Positions 13,786 to 26,252 of a stretch of 64,000 nucleotides of DNA are shown here, one piece after another. A program made the translations under genes and the position numbers. Within the stretch, counting starts at the first letter, position 1. Each line of letters starts with the position of its first letter. This DNA comes from Mallotus nudiflorus (taxonomy: Eukaryota > Streptophyta > Magnoliopsida > Malpighiales > Euphorbiaceae). The stretch is from the NCBI GenBank assembly GCA_947683625.1, contig CANTUR010000644.1, positions 671,501 to 735,500 on the forward strand. The letters are read 5' to 3'. Under the pieces are notes generated by a model that was not told the DNA's origin, made no database searches, and was given only the letters and a program-made list of their open reading frames with translations.

Positions 13786-16700
13786 TGAGTCAAACGACTG
13801 TTAAAATTTATAAATCGAGTTCTAGCAAATTTTTATATTGAAACATTTTAAAAAGGCATTTAAATAATTATTTCTTCCCTTTTAAAAATGGATTTATTAA
13901 ATGTATATCAAATGGTTTGAATAAAATTATATTATATTATATTTCTATAAAAATTTATTTTTAATGAGATTTTCAAATCACATTCATTTCTTTATTAACT
14001 TACTCAGTGAAGTTTGACTCTCCTCAATTTATTTTTTCAGGAGTTTAGGATTTTTCTGTTAGGCCTACTTCTCTTCGCCGTGTAGCTTCGTCACCGGCTA
14101 TTCTACGTAGGTCTACTTAGTTATGTTGTATTTATATTCGTGTACCGCAGTAGAGAAAATTGTATAACTACATACTTTATTTGGGAATTCATGTATTTAT
14201 AATTTATGTACTGAGACATTAATTGTATAACAAATGTTTATTTATTTTATGCACTGATATTATGATTTAAATTATTTTAAGAAAAAAATCAGTTTGATAA
14301 TGTGCATTGTGATTTAATTATTTATTATAAGGTTACAAAGTTTAAATATTCCATGTTTTTCTTTTAAGGCTTACTACGGGATTTAGTAGCTTTATTCTTT
14401 CCCATTCCTTAATGTCGGTCACGTGCCCCTAGGTTCGGGTCGTGACAAATATATAAAATAATTATTTTAGTAGAAAACCTGGTAGAACACCTAAACCATT
14501 ATTTTAATAGTCTTTCGGCTCTTTTTAATCAAAATGATTGTCATTCCGAAAGCAAGCTTAACCGAGTTACTGCCATAGTTATTTCACTTATCCCATATTG
14601 ATGTTCCAAGAGCAAGTTCAATCGAGTTACATCCTTTTTTTCCCGACCCGAGAGCACTAGCTCCATCGACTTTTAACCATTCACTCTTTTCCAAAAGCAC
14701 TTGCTCCACCGAGCCCATTTCACATTTTACACATATATTGAGATCTTACCAGTGCGCACGTGATCATAGTGACACCCACTAGGTAGCACATTCTACCATT
14801 ATCTCCAAATCAATTTGAATTATAAATAATTAAATAAATAAATAATTAAGTAATGAATAATTAAATGATTAAATAATAATTAAATAAAACATAACGAAAT
14901 AATTTTCCTTTAAGTATGCTTTCAATTACTATCCATAAATATAGAAGAAATGATCATACATATGACAATATAAATATATTCATAAATCAATCATATAATC
15001 ATTTCTTTATTATTTTTAATTACTTGAAAATATAATGAAAACACGTGCAACACACATTTTATAAAATTAACTCATAGGTTGAGCGTGCTGGGCGACGTGT
15101 TCTCTATTGCCCTGGTGCTACAACTCGAGGCCTGGAGTTCTCTAAAATAAATAATATTTATTTAAAATATGCTCATAAAATAAAATAAATAAATTCATGA
15201 AAATTTTTGGAATTATGAAAACTGCAGGATTGATGGAACTAACTCGACCAAAGACACAACTTAACTAAAACTAGAAACTCAACATAGGTCGATATAGCAT
15301 TTTACGAGAAATATACCAAAAATTCAATAGAATCTCCTTTGTAAAACGGACAACTCTCTACTAAAAGTAGAGTTGTTCATGCACGAAAAACACATTTCGA
15401 ATATTCTCACAACACTAAATCTCAAGTTGGGCCCCCGAATTGCACTAAATGCCCAACCGAGAGCCACATCACAACAAAAATAAAATAAAATAATTTTCTT
15501 TAAATCACCAAAAATCATAAAATCTCAATTAAATACCACAAATTAATTTATTTCCATAATGAAACATAAAACATATTTATTTTCCAATAAATAGTAAAAT
15601 TCTAGTTTATACTTAAATATTCGTCAATAAACATACATAATTCAAATCTTACAATTAAATTAACATTAATTGCAAATAACCATTTAAATTATTTAAATAT
15701 ATCACAAAATTAACAAATAACTTATTTCAGCTTAAAAGTACTAATTAAGTTTATTGTTCTTATTGTTTTTTGAAAATTAATATAAATTAGTTAAAAATAG
15801 GAAATAAATTATAAAAATTATTTTAATACTATTATTATTCAAAATCTGTCTGAAAAATAATAATTAACAATAATTTACTTAAAATAATAAAAATTACAAA
15901 CCTATAATTACTTTTCCAAAAGTTTAATTTTGGCAAAAGCATTCAAAAATTTATAATAAAAATTCAGTGCATAATTTCAATGAACTTTCTTAACAAAGAT
16001 TAATCTACATAATCTATAGAATTTAATAAAAATATAAAAATTACTCAAACCCAGTACTGCAAGAACAGTAACCGAGACCTGAAAATTCAAATTTTCATAA
16101 CAATTTTAGAACAATAAATAAAAATCATAATTGGGTAGCTAAAAACCTCTACATCAAATTATCCCAAAGCAACTATATTTAATTAAATCTAATTGAATCT
16201 CAATTTCAACATATAAATAAAAAAAAAACCTAGAAACTAATTACACAAATTAAAGTTCTTATCAGTGTTAGAATTTGAAATTGAGTTAGGGAAAAGAGAG
16301 CCCAAAGGATGAAGATTATTTCAAGACCGGCGGCATGCCTTGGGGTGGTTAGAATCTGCTCCGGTGACCTCCCACACCAAACAACACCGAGAGAGAAGGA
16401 GAGTAAGAGGGAGTGGTGGCAACGGAAAGATAAGGAGGTGGAGGTGACATCGCCAGTATTGGCAAGTGTTGGTGCGATGGCAGTGGGCTATGGTGGAGCA
16501 GATGGTTGTCGATGGTGGAGAAAGAGAAAGAGAAATGAGAAAGGAAAGAAAGAAGAAAAAAAAAGGAACAAGAGAAGAGGTAAGTTACTGTCATATTTTT
16601 TTATTTTTTTAAGGTAAAGTACCAAATAGGTACAATTTTAAAATTATATTTATATATATAAAGTACATGGTACAAAAGTACCAATTATGGTATTTAAAAA

Positions 16701-17990
16701 AAATTAAAATATCTCTTACACTAATTACATAAAAATAATTAAACTCTATAATCCATATTTACTATTAATAAAATGAATTCACACTTAAATTCCCAATTTA
16801 ATTTTATAATAAATATCAAAATTCAGGTGTTTACATATACACCCATATATTTATTTATAATAAAATTTATTATTTGAATATATTTTAAATAAATAATATA
16901 TGAATAAAATAAATAATATAAATACATCCACATATTTTTAAAATTAAATAATATAATATATTAAGAGAAATAAAAGACATTAAAATAAATTTACTAAAAA
17001 AGCATAAATTTACATCTTAAAATTAAAAGTAGTATATTACAAGCGCTAATTAATTTGAAAAATACAAATCATAGTATTAATAATTTAATCAATTGAATTA
17101 GAGTATTTTTCCACAAATGTTCAATTAATGCATTGTGAAATGCAATATGAGCATCTTTGTCCTTAATTTGTCTGTAACAAGCAAGAAATTATTCAAACCG
17201 AGTGTTATCATTGACCGTCATTTCAACATCTACAGTTGGAGCTTTTATTGCATCAACAATTAGTGCATTTAAGTCACGTTCATCCTCAATAATCATATTG
17301 TGGAGAATAATGCACATTGTCATTATGCCATGCAATTGTTCTTTTCTCTAGAAACATGCTAGTCCTACAACAATTACAAAACATGACTGTAGAACTCCAA
17401 AAGCACGCTCGACATCTTTTCTGCACAATTCTTGTTCAATTGCAAAAAAAGTTTTCTTTGAACCTTGAGGTTCATGAATTATTTGCACAATATTGCTCCA
17501 TTTTAGGTATATACTATCAGTTAAAAAGTAACCCATATCATAATCTTTTCCTTTTATGACATAATGTGCTAGGAGAGCAATACCTTGTGTAAGATCAAAA
17601 ATAAAATGAGATGATTCCAAGACATTAATATCATTATTAGTTACAGGCATACCTAAATAAGTATGTCATATCCACATATTATAGTTGACAACAACTTTCA
17701 AAATTATTGTTAGTGATCCACTATGGCCTACATACTGTTAAGGGTGAGCATTAACCGACCGACCCGATTAAATCGAACTGGATTGAGATGAAAATAATGG
17801 TCGGCAAGGGAACTGAGAAGAGGTGAGTGGCGGTTTGGTTGGGAAGAATATAGAAAATTGATTATCAGTTTACGGTTTGGTTATAGTGTTACATTATCGA
17901 ACCAATTGAAAAACTGAACCACTGTTACATATTATTAAAACTACACTATTTTTATACCCCCCAACCCTAACCTTAAAAAAATCCTTTGTA

Positions 17991-18003
17991 CCTATATAAT
18001 GCT
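17991..18003 (+). promoter_or_regulatory. Likely TATA box of the hAT transposase gene
   Basis: CTATATAATG lies about 250 bp inside the left end, followed by a C/T-rich stretch that resembles a plant 5' leader. The transposase reading frame starts 1.2 kb downstream, so one or more leader introns are likely. Inferred from position and composition only. Confidence 0.4.
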
Positions 18004-19230
18004 CTCATCCTCTCATTAACCCTCCTTTCTTATTTTTCGCCGCCCTCTGTAAATCTCGCACCTTCCACTCTAATCCCCTCTCCTCTCTTCTACTAACCCT
18101 AGACCTTAACCTAGTACCCCTTCATCTCGTCGCTGTTCTTTTATCATCTCTTTCTAGCTTTGCCTCTTCCCTTGCTCTAGTATAAACTGCTTCGCTCTCT
18201 GTGTTCTATTCCCTCTTTATTATCTATTTCCTTCCAATCTCTTTGACTCAATGTTTATTGTTTAAAAAATTTATCTTTTTCTACTTTGTTGTTATTTTTG
18301 TTACTGTCAATGTACAAAAACAAACATTGACAGTGATGAAATCAACGTGCAAGGCCCTTTAATTGTTGGGTCAACTAGATATGGTAATGATCTTATTAGA
18401 TTTAAAGGTTTTATAAATTTTTAGGTATTTTTATGGAGATATATTTGTTCTTTGATTCTTTTTTCATGTATCCTACTATTGTTTACTAGTGAATTGACTA
18501 TTTGGTTGGATCTGCGAAGTGTGTTTTTTTATCTCATTAAGAGATCTTAAAGGTGGAAGCCCCTAATGTGTAGATCTAATCATCGGTTGATCATTTTAGT
18601 GGAAGTTGCATAATTTGAAAAAAAAATGAGTAAGAGAATGCTTGAAAGAACAACATTTAAAAGGTAAAATCTTTATTTCTCCTGTTAATTAATTTGTTTA
18701 CTTGATCTTTGTGTTTTTCTTTATCATTGATTATGTAAAATTTTTAACATTGATTTTTGATAATATTTATTAATTTATATATTATTGTTTCTTTGAGTTT
18801 TTGACTTGATATTGAATGACTAAAATAAATTATTAGTTAAAATTGTATTTTAAAATAATTTTTTTTACTACTGTATCAAGGTGATTATTTAAAAATAATT
18901 TTTTATACTAATAATTTATTTAATATTATTAAAATTAAATATTATATAACTAATTATTATTTTGTATTAATAATTTTATTTTAAAAAAAAATATATTTTG
19001 ATTATTAAATAATTTTTTACTCATTCTTGCTTTATTTAAAATTAATTTTTCATTATACTGGCAAATATTTATATTGAAATTTTTTATGATTGTTGTTTTT
19101 ATTTTTATTGTTGTCAAATAATGATACAATAGTTGTTATTGTTGTTATTGCTTGCCTGTTGTGTTTACTGCTTGGTTGTTATGATTAATTTATAATGCTT
19201 CTATTTTGCTTTGGATCTAATGCAATTATA

Positions 19231-21300
19231 GATAGAAACTCAAGCAAAACCTCCCAGTGGCAGTCAACCTGCTACTGGTGGTGCTGCAGAGGTGAGAGCC
19301 CCAAAGCAACCAAAAGTTGTGAAAAAAGATAAAAAGAGAAAGGACACTGAAAGCAGAAGCAAGGTGTGGGAGCACTTTGAGAAAATCCATAAGCAAGGGA
19401 AATTGGTAAAAGCTAAATGTATACACTATGCTAAACAATTACATATTAATCCAAAAATAAATGGTACATCATCTGTTAGAAATCACATGTTGTGTTGCAT
19501 GAAAAACTCTAACCCTAAGTCCATTAGATAGAGCCTTTTAACTCTGCAACCTGATGTGCATAGTTTTGAAACTATGGGTGTAATTGGGACTTGGAAGTTT
19601 GATAATGATGCTATTAGGATTGCATTGTCTAACATGTGCATTATTGATGAGCTTCCATTTAAATTTGTTGAGGGAGAGGTTTCAAACACTTTATGTCTAT
19701 TGCATGCCCTAGGTTCAAGATACCTAGTAGATGGACATCGAGTCAAGACTGTTATCAAGCATATTTAGATGCAAGGCTAAAATTAAAAAATGGACAATAG
19801 ACACTTGGACATCAATTCAACGCATAAACTACATGTGTATTACAGCTCATTACATTAATTCTAAGTGGAAGCTCCAGAAAAAGATAATTTCATTTGTCCT
19901 TATTACTTCTCATAAGGGTGAGTACATTGTAAAAGCTTTAGAAAATTATCTTCTTGATTGGGGTTTGAAAAATATTTTCACAGTGACAATAGATAACGGA
20001 TCTTCAAATGATACTACACTTGGTTTTTTAAGAAAAAATTATTTTCTTGGGGCACATCTGCTGTCAAAATAAAATATCTTCAGATGAGATACATTGCACA
20101 CATCCTAAATTTAGTAGTGAATGAGGGGTTGAAAGATTGTGGACAGTCAGTTAAAAGGGTAAGGGAAGTAGTTAGATATATTAGGAACTTACCTACTAGG
20201 TTGCATAAATTTAAGGAATTTGTTTACTTATTTAGTGTAAAGTCAAAGTGTTCACTATCTCTAGATATGGCTACTAAATGGAATTCAACCTTTGACATGT
20301 TAAAAACTGCTTGCTTATTTAAGAAAGTTTTTAAAAAATATGAGGAATGTGAGCATGCATTTAGAGCTGACTTAGGGGATGATGTACTTGATATATTGGA
20401 TTGGGATTCTATCAAACCACTTGTTGCCTTCTTACATTATTTTTATAAGATGACTATGAGGATTTCTAGTTCTCAGTATGTTACTGCTAACTCATTTTTC
20501 TCTGAAATATATGATCTTTAATATATTTTAAATGAGTGAAAAAGTGATGTTGATCCTAGTAAAAGAGCAATGGGTTTTTCTATGAAAGCTAAATTTGACA
20601 AATATTGGGGTGATCCTCAGAAGATGAACTTGTTGATTTTCATTGGAACTGTGCTTAATCCTAGAGACAAGCTGGAATACATGAAGTTGATCCTTAAGTA
20701 TATTTATGGGGATTCTATGGGTGGAAGCCTGAACTGTAATGTAAAAGCTGCATTGTATGAATTATTTGATGACTATTATACTTTTAGCAAACCACCTCCT
20801 CATTCAGCTTCATAATCTGGACACTCATCTATTACCACAGAGGGTGCGTCTACTAATTATGTGAAATTTAGGTCCTTACTAAAAGCTAAATTTAAGAAAC
20901 ATAAGCTGGATCTTAAACTGTGTGGGAGCAAAAAATTTGAATTAGATATCTATCTCTCTAAGGGTGTGATTAAGGAAAGGGCACATTTGACATTCTTACA
21001 TAGTAGAAGATTAATTTCGAGAGATTTCCTATTCTCTCAACCCTAGAACGTGATGTGCTAGTTGTGCCAATATCCATAGTAGCCTCTGAATATGCTTTTA
21101 GCATATGAGGGAGGGTGCTTGATTGTTTTAGAAGTTCATTGACACCCAAAATTATGGAAGCTTTAATATGTTTTGCAGATTGGATGAGATTGTCTACAAC
21201 TCTAGTCTCAATTAAGGAGTCCATAAATGAAGTTGAGCAATTTGAGAAAGGTTTGTGGAAGCTAAGTTGGTCTTCTATGTTTATTTTCAATTTTTCTTAA
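19231..21300 (+). pseudogene. hAT transposase (BED finger, RNase-H-like, hATC), frameshifted
   Basis: The order of domains is typical of plant RICESLEEPER-like hAT transposases. A BED-type finger lies at about 19350-19500 (KVWEHFEKI, KAKCIHYAKQL where the second Cys is Tyr, NHMLCCM). The RNase-H-like core follows with TIDTWTS and TIDNGSSND (19790-20020), then DMATKWNSTFDML (20265-20300). The C-terminal dimerisation region has ELDIYLSKG, VASEYAF, SSLTPKIMEAL and FADWMRL (20940-21200). At least four frame changes or stops separate these blocks, so no single protein can be made. The family cuts and pastes its own DNA. Confidence 0.9.
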
Positions 21301-22512
21301 TTATGCTTCTTCTTCTCAATTTGATAAGTTACTTATATTTTCTTTATTTGTCAGAGTTACCTGCAGTTGGATTTGGCCCATCTATGGCATCACCAAGTGC
21401 CACTTAATATGAAATTTTAGTAAAATTTACTTGGCATTATATAACTGCTCACTTCTCTACATGTTCTCTGTGTTGTGTGCTATTTGTGACCAATACTGAA
21501 GTAACTCTAATTCAATTGATAGAATTAGTTGTTGAATGAGTTTAAATACATTGAACTACAATACTGAAGTGGTTGACCTTCAGTTGTCAGTGTTGTTGCA
21601 TGAGTTTAAACCCATTAAACAATAATACTAATATGGCTAACTTTCAATTGCCAGTGTTCATTTCTGATTATAGGCTATGATGATGCTTCCACTTACATGA
21701 AGTTGATAAGTAAAAGTGCTTGCTGAAATTTCTGTGTGGCATGTATTTTGCTGCTAGAATTTATGGTCACATTTTTACATTAAATTATAATTCATGAGAT
21801 CTAAGCCCACCTTGCATTTTATTTCTCTCTACTTGCCTTTCAATTATCTATTTTTGCTTTTTGTTGTTGGTTGCATTTCTGTGAATATTTGGTTGAGTTG
21901 GGCAATAAAGAAGCTTCCACCTAAGTTTTTATGTAGATTGTGTGAATGTATTTGTTGAAATCTCTTAGGTGACATCTCTTTGTTGCTAGAAATTCTGGCG
22001 CCATTTGGGCATGACTTGAAAGCTTAAAAAAGTTGAGCCATTGTTACTTATTGATTTTAATTTGCTTCTTATCTGTTGTTCTATTTATGTTAAAATGCAG
22101 GAATGAATTGAAACTTTTAAGTTTTTTAGGTGCACAAAAGCTATGGTCTGCATTCAAATATTTTTTACAAATGATATGCAGACTTTTGCATATAAACTTT
22201 TTTATGGAAGCTTTTAATTTTGGCTTCTAATTTTTTGTTGAAGTCAATGTTCTAAGAAGTGGAAGCAGTTGATTATTGTTGTAAATGTAATGACTAATGA
22301 CTTACAAATACTTTGTTGTATATAGTTCTGTAAATGTGGTTAAAGTGACATGATAGATAGCCTATGTAATTATTTTATATATTATAGGCTTAGTTATATT
22401 TTGTAATTATATTACACTTTGGTCTTGGACTCAATTTGGACCTTTTGTAATTATGTAATAGCAATTGGGCTTATTATTATTATTTTTAGCCCAACCCATC
22501 AATTGGGCCCAA

Positions 22513-22585
22513 CCGAACCAATAAAATTAAACTAATTGATTTACCGAACCAATAAAATTAAACTAATTGATTTACCGAACCAATG
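22513..22585 (+). repeat. 31-bp direct repeat near the hAT right end
   Basis: Two full 31-bp copies start at 22513 and 22544, and a partial third starts at 22575. Each begins CCGAACCAATAAAATTAAAC. The left end has related ACCGACCGACCCGATTAAA at about 17754, so these may be subterminal transposase-binding motifs. Confidence 0.85.
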
Positions 22586-23508
22586 TGCTCTTTTAATATA
22601 TTCATTTTGGTCCAGTTTGCCATAATCCTTCAAAAAAATAGATTAAATTTTATAATTTCTCCACTGAATTGAACCATGCTCACCCCTACATATTGTTCAG
22701 CTCATGTTGTTGGATAATTTTTTCACTTTTAATGCATATAACCCAAACTGCTCAACATTCTAGGAAAACCACATTCTTCACCAATATAGAGCAACCTAAC
22801 AATATCAGTACTGTTAGGTCTTCTTAAATATTATTGTGATAAAATTTCCATAACAGTACGACAAAACTTCTTTAAGCTTTCACTTGTCATAGACTCACAA
22901 AGTTTTACATATTCATTTGTTGCATCCGCATGTAGGCCATATGCCAACATTGAAAATGATGTTTTTATTTTTTGTAGAGGCAATAACCCAAGTCTACCAA
23001 GAGCATCAATTCATTTATTCGAAATACGAGTTATAACTTTTGATTGCATCAACTATACAAAGAAATAAACTTTATGACATTCACAATCATCGATGAAAAG
23101 AATCCTTATTGTATCGTGGATTATCAAAAAAATAATTGTTGAATAAATTTTGGAGTGCAACTTTATTATCTCACCTTACAATAATATAACCTGGAATCAA
23201 TCCACCATGTTGAGTGCTACAATTGCGTCATTGATTTTGATAATATTTGATCATCATATTATTAGTAGAGAGAATTTGCAACGTTACTTGATATTCTTTA
23301 TTCGATAACCCAAGTAGATTATCATCATTAGAAGATGAACTTGATAAGTTATGGATTAATGGACCACTAATATCAAAATTCATTTTAGGAAAGGTCTTTA
23401 AGTATACAAGAAGAGTATTTGCAAAGAGTTTTTCAGAGAGATTATGATAAGATTTTCAAATAGTCTTTGAGTTTTTACATTCATAATGCATTACTTTTTA
23501 TAAATTAA

Positions 23509-24215
23509 ATTATTGTCCTACTTTTATATTTTTTCAAAAAGATAATTATTGATTGTTTTTCATCTAATGATGGAGATTATCTTGCATCCCATCAAATGGT
23601 TGAAATTAAAAGTAGAAAATAATTATTATCCTACCTTTTGTATTTTTTTCTAAAATATGATAAGATTTTCTGTCTTTTTTATCCATTGGTTAAGATGATC
23701 TTGCATACCATCTAATGGTTCAAATTAAAAGCAGAAGATAATTATTGTCTTGCCTTTGTATTTTTTCAAAAAGATGATAACATTTTCTATTTTTTTATTC
23801 AAAGGCTAAAATGATCTTTCATATCATCTAACGATTCCAATTAAAAGTATAAGATAAGTATTGTCCTAACTTTGTATTTTTTTTAAAAAGATGATAAGAT
23901 TTTCTGTCTTTTTTATCTAAAGGCTGAAATGATCTTATATACCATCAAATGGTTAAAATTAAAAGCAAAAAATAATTATTGTCATGCCTTTATATTTTTT
24001 CAAAAAGATGATAAATTTTCCTATCTTTTTATCCAACAGTTGAAATAATCTTGCATACCATCCAACGGTTCAAATTAAAATAAAAAAATAATTATTGTCT
24101 TGCCTCTTTTTTATCAAAAAGATGATAAGATTTTTTATATTTTTTATCCAATGGTTGAGATGATCTTACATACCATCTAACAATTCAAATTAAAAGCTGA
24201 CAAATAATGTAGAAG
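23509..24215. repeat. Six ~117-bp tandem repeats between the divergent Harbinger genes
   Basis: The landmark ATTATTGTC or a variant recurs at 23509, 23622, 23741, 23857, 23975 and 24091, with a last degenerate copy near 24205. Spacings are 113-119 bp. Each unit contains a run like TTTTTCAAAAAGATGATAAGATTTT, then ATCCAAtGGTTgAaATGATCTTgCATACCATCtAAtGGTT, then AATTAAAAG. The array fills the space between the two start codons and stops about 120 bp before each gene. Confidence 0.88.
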
Positions 24216-24332
24216 AGATTTTCTTCCTATAAATAAGTGTCATATCCATAAAAAAATTTCACAACATATTGCACTATATTCTGTAGAACTCCAAAAACTC
24301 ATTTTAAGCACAAACACTTTAACAATTTTAAA

Positions 24333-25098
24333 ATGTCAATTCGATCATCTGGATACACTCATGTAGAAAATGTGTTTTTATGTGAAGTCTATATAAAAAT
24401 TTCACAAGATCCAATTATTGGTGTTTTTCAATCTTCGGATTCATATTGGTCACGAGTAGAAGAAAAATATAATGTAGAGAAAGAAGCAAATTGTGAGGAG
24501 CGTACCAAGCGCTCATTACAATGTTGATACCAAACAATTTAGAAAGCTATAAGAAAATTAACTGGGTGCACTAAACAAATAGAAAATATGCAACCTAGTG
24601 GTACTTCAAATGCAGACATTGTAATTATTTCATTGTAATAATTATATTTTAATATTATTAATGTTATTTGTAATGTTTTTTTCATCTGGATTATATTAAT
24701 TCTAACAAAAATTTAATTAATTATTTTCAGTTAATTCAAGCAAAAACATTAATGCATCAAGATGTGCATTATAAAAGAGGTTTCAAATTTGATCATGTAT
24801 GACACATAATCAATGATTTTGAAAAATTTAAAGATTATAGCCACGCTTCGAGGCAAGTTAATAGGATTGTGAATGAATCATCAAGATTTGAGACTCCTAC
24901 TCCTGATTCTATAGTTCCAACATCTCTTGGGCTTTCAGGATTTTAAATCAATTTGGATGTGTGTGATGTAGGTGGTTCTTCAACTAGATGTCCCGTTGGC
25001 GTGAAAATGCCAAATTGAAGAGAAGAAAGGAGGAACAATTAAAGGAAGAAAAAATGGATCTTCTTTTGGAAGAAATCAATAGGTTGTTGATTTGTTGA
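24333..25098 (+). pseudogene. Harbinger Myb/SANT-like accessory protein, broken
   Basis: The first part (24333-24527) reads MSIRSSGYTHVENVFLCEVY, then SYWSRVEEKYNVEKE and RTKRSLQ, the trihelix/Myb-like module of Harbinger ORF1. A probable intron ends at 24730. The next part reads LIQAKTLMHQDVHYKRGFKF, then DFEKF, and later GGSSTRCPVGVKM and EEQLKEEKMDLLLEEIN, the family's C-terminal region. A stop directly after RSLQC and two more later inactivate it. The Myb-like protein normally helps the transposase bind the element's ends and enter the nucleus. Confidence 0.82.
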
Positions 25099-25289
25099 AA
25101 AAGGCTAATACTAGATTAAAAAAAAGGCGGCCGTCCAAGAATTCAAAGAAGAAAATAAGATTTTGTTTACATATCTTAATTCTATTAAAGATCCTCAATT
25201 TCGTAATTAAATGTATGGTTTCGGGTATTATTAATTTTAACATTTTTGTTGACTGTTTTCTTAAATTAATTATTAAATTAATGTAAATT

Positions 25290-26252
25290 TATGGTTGTTA
25301 AATTTTTTCTATCCAAATATTAATATTATTTAAGTAAATAAATTATTTAATTAAAAAATTTATAGTATTTAAGTAAAAAATTAATATTATTTTTAGTGAC
25401 AATATTAATATTATTTAAGTAAAAATAATGATAATTAAATCAAATTTATGGTAACATTATGATAATTATAATATAAATTTGAATTAAATTAAATGAAGTT
25501 ATTTAGACTATATTAAAACAAATGATAAAAAATAATTGTTTTTGAAATTTATAAAAAAAGAAAAGAAAAGAGTACAAATGTATAAAGGTAAAATGTGGGC
25601 TGCATATACGTAGTAACACAGTAATTTGGTCCCAAAATGCAGTAGCAATTAACGCTGCATTGGAGAGAACAACGAGCGGCATTTTAGTTTTTTGTCGTTG
25701 GGTTGGTGATGACCTTAAAGAATCAAGAAAAATTAAAAAAGAAAAATGGTATGCTTGAAAAATAAAGCAAAAGTGACCGTAGGTTTTGAAAGTATTTTGC
25801 TTAAAACCGTATAGGGTGTAATTTTTCCAAAAAATAAAAACATAGGGAGCAAAGTGGGACTATTCCAAAAAGTACAGGCCACAATGGCAACATGCAATTG
25901 GTGAGGATTACAAGATAGGGCAGCAGGGAATCCAAACCCACACACGTTAAAAGCAAACCGGAAAACACAAAAAGCCCAAACGCTCCCTTAATAAACCATC
26001 CACCATCCAAGGAAACAGAACAGAAAGAGATTCATTAGATCCGCCACTTCGCAGCATAGCCTCTCGTATTCCCTTTTTTTTTTTTTTTTTATTTAAAAAA
26101 AAAGTAAAATCATTATTTTCAATTATTAATTATTTTATTAAAAAGAAAAAAAACAGCCATCTCTAAAATTCGAAATCTCCCTTTGCATAAAAAAAATTTT
26201 CTTTTTTTTTTTTTTTTCCCTCAAAATCCCGAAATTCATATTCTCACTCACT
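25290..26252. other. AT-rich spacer and PHD-gene upstream region
   Basis: From 25290 to 25560 the DNA is very AT-rich with repeated TTTAAGTAAA. From 25600 to 25700 it is less AT-rich and may contain the Harbinger right end (GTCCCAAAATGCAG). From about 25730 to 26252 lies the presumed promoter and 5' leader of the PHD gene, with poly(T) tracts at about 26072-26090 and 26199-26218. No clear TATA box was assigned. Confidence 0.5.

Larger units (their letters stand above)
11483..14447 (+). mobile_element. Second plus-strand Gypsy LTR, left end uncertain
   Basis: Clearly homologous to 8277-11428 from about 11545 to its end CGTGACA at 14447. It includes the body repeats (13515-13785) and both hairpins. 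Its first few hundred bases do not align. A tentative start at TGTTG (11483) gives flanks ATTAT and AATAT, a 4-of-5 match. With that start, the interrupted minus-strand LTR around it adds up to a normal length. No primer site follows, so this too looks like a solo LTR. Confidence 0.75.
2779..16835 (-). mobile_element. Solo Gypsy LTR (-), split by three later insertions
   Basis: The left end TGTCACGACTCG and right end TGTTTACA are the reverse complements of the family's LTR termini (TGTAA... to ...CGTGACA). The body continues as 2779-3354, 8124-8276, 11434-about 11482 and 14453-16835, with a Copia element and two more LTRs between the parts. These pieces add to about 3.16 kb, matching the uninterrupted 3152-bp relative at 8277-11428. 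Internal landmarks occur in the expected reversed order: TCACTTAGTG near 3160, the loop-core repeats near 14520-14720, and the hairpins at 15300-15346 and 15421-15463. Flanks TATAT (2774-2778) and TATAC (16836-16840) look like a 5-bp target duplication with one change. Confidence 0.8.
17739..22688 (+). mobile_element. hAT (Ac-like) transposon with 8-bp target duplication
   Basis: 4950 bp. Terminal inverted repeats are TAAGGGTGAGCAT at the left and, read inward from the right, TAGGGGTGAGCAT. They are flanked by CATACTGT (17731-17738) and CATATTGT (22689-22696), an 8-bp duplication with one change, as hAT elements make. It interrupts the Harbinger transposase. It holds its own promoter-like region, a broken BED-finger transposase at 19231-21300, and short AACCGAACCA-type repeats near both ends. 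Confidence 0.93.
17069..23384 (-). pseudogene. PIF/Harbinger DDE transposase, interrupted by a hAT insertion
   Basis: On the minus strand the N-terminal part lies at 23384-22697 and starts MNFDISGPLIHNL. It contains MLAYGLHADATNEYVKL and YLRRPNSTDIVRLLYIGEE. The C-terminal part lies at 17738-17069 with NNDINVL, MGYFLTDSIYLKW, RKDVERAFGVLQ, CIILHNMIIEDERD and NALIEHLW. The reading passes sensibly across the hAT: AEQY before it, then VGHSGSLTIILKVV after it. The first catalytic position, usually Asp in an IDCMHW motif, is Gly (LGYMH). In-frame stops occur, so it is dead even without the insertion. The family's enzyme excises and reinserts the element at TTA-type sites. Confidence 0.9.
16836..25640. 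mobile_element. PIF/Harbinger transposon, decayed, outer ends not defined
   Basis: Two divergent genes typical of plant PIF/Harbinger elements are present: a DDE transposase on the minus strand (17069-23384, split by a hAT element) and a Myb/SANT-like gene on the plus strand (24333-25098). Between them lie six tandem ~117-bp repeats. I could not find convincing terminal inverted repeats or a 3-bp TTA/TAA duplication, so the outer limits are only approximate. The left one is placed at the edge of the Gypsy LTR and the right one before the PHD gene's upstream DNA. Confidence 0.75.

Noticed and set aside
16309..16617. 102-codon open frame resembling a basic leader protein
   Set aside because: It is in the U3-side part of the minus-strand LTR, on the opposite strand, with Lys/Arg low complexity at its end.
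23509..24215. Regularly spaced repeats considered as a CRISPR-like array
   Set aside because: Repeats are contiguous ~117-bp diverged units with no unique spacers, in a plant transposon.
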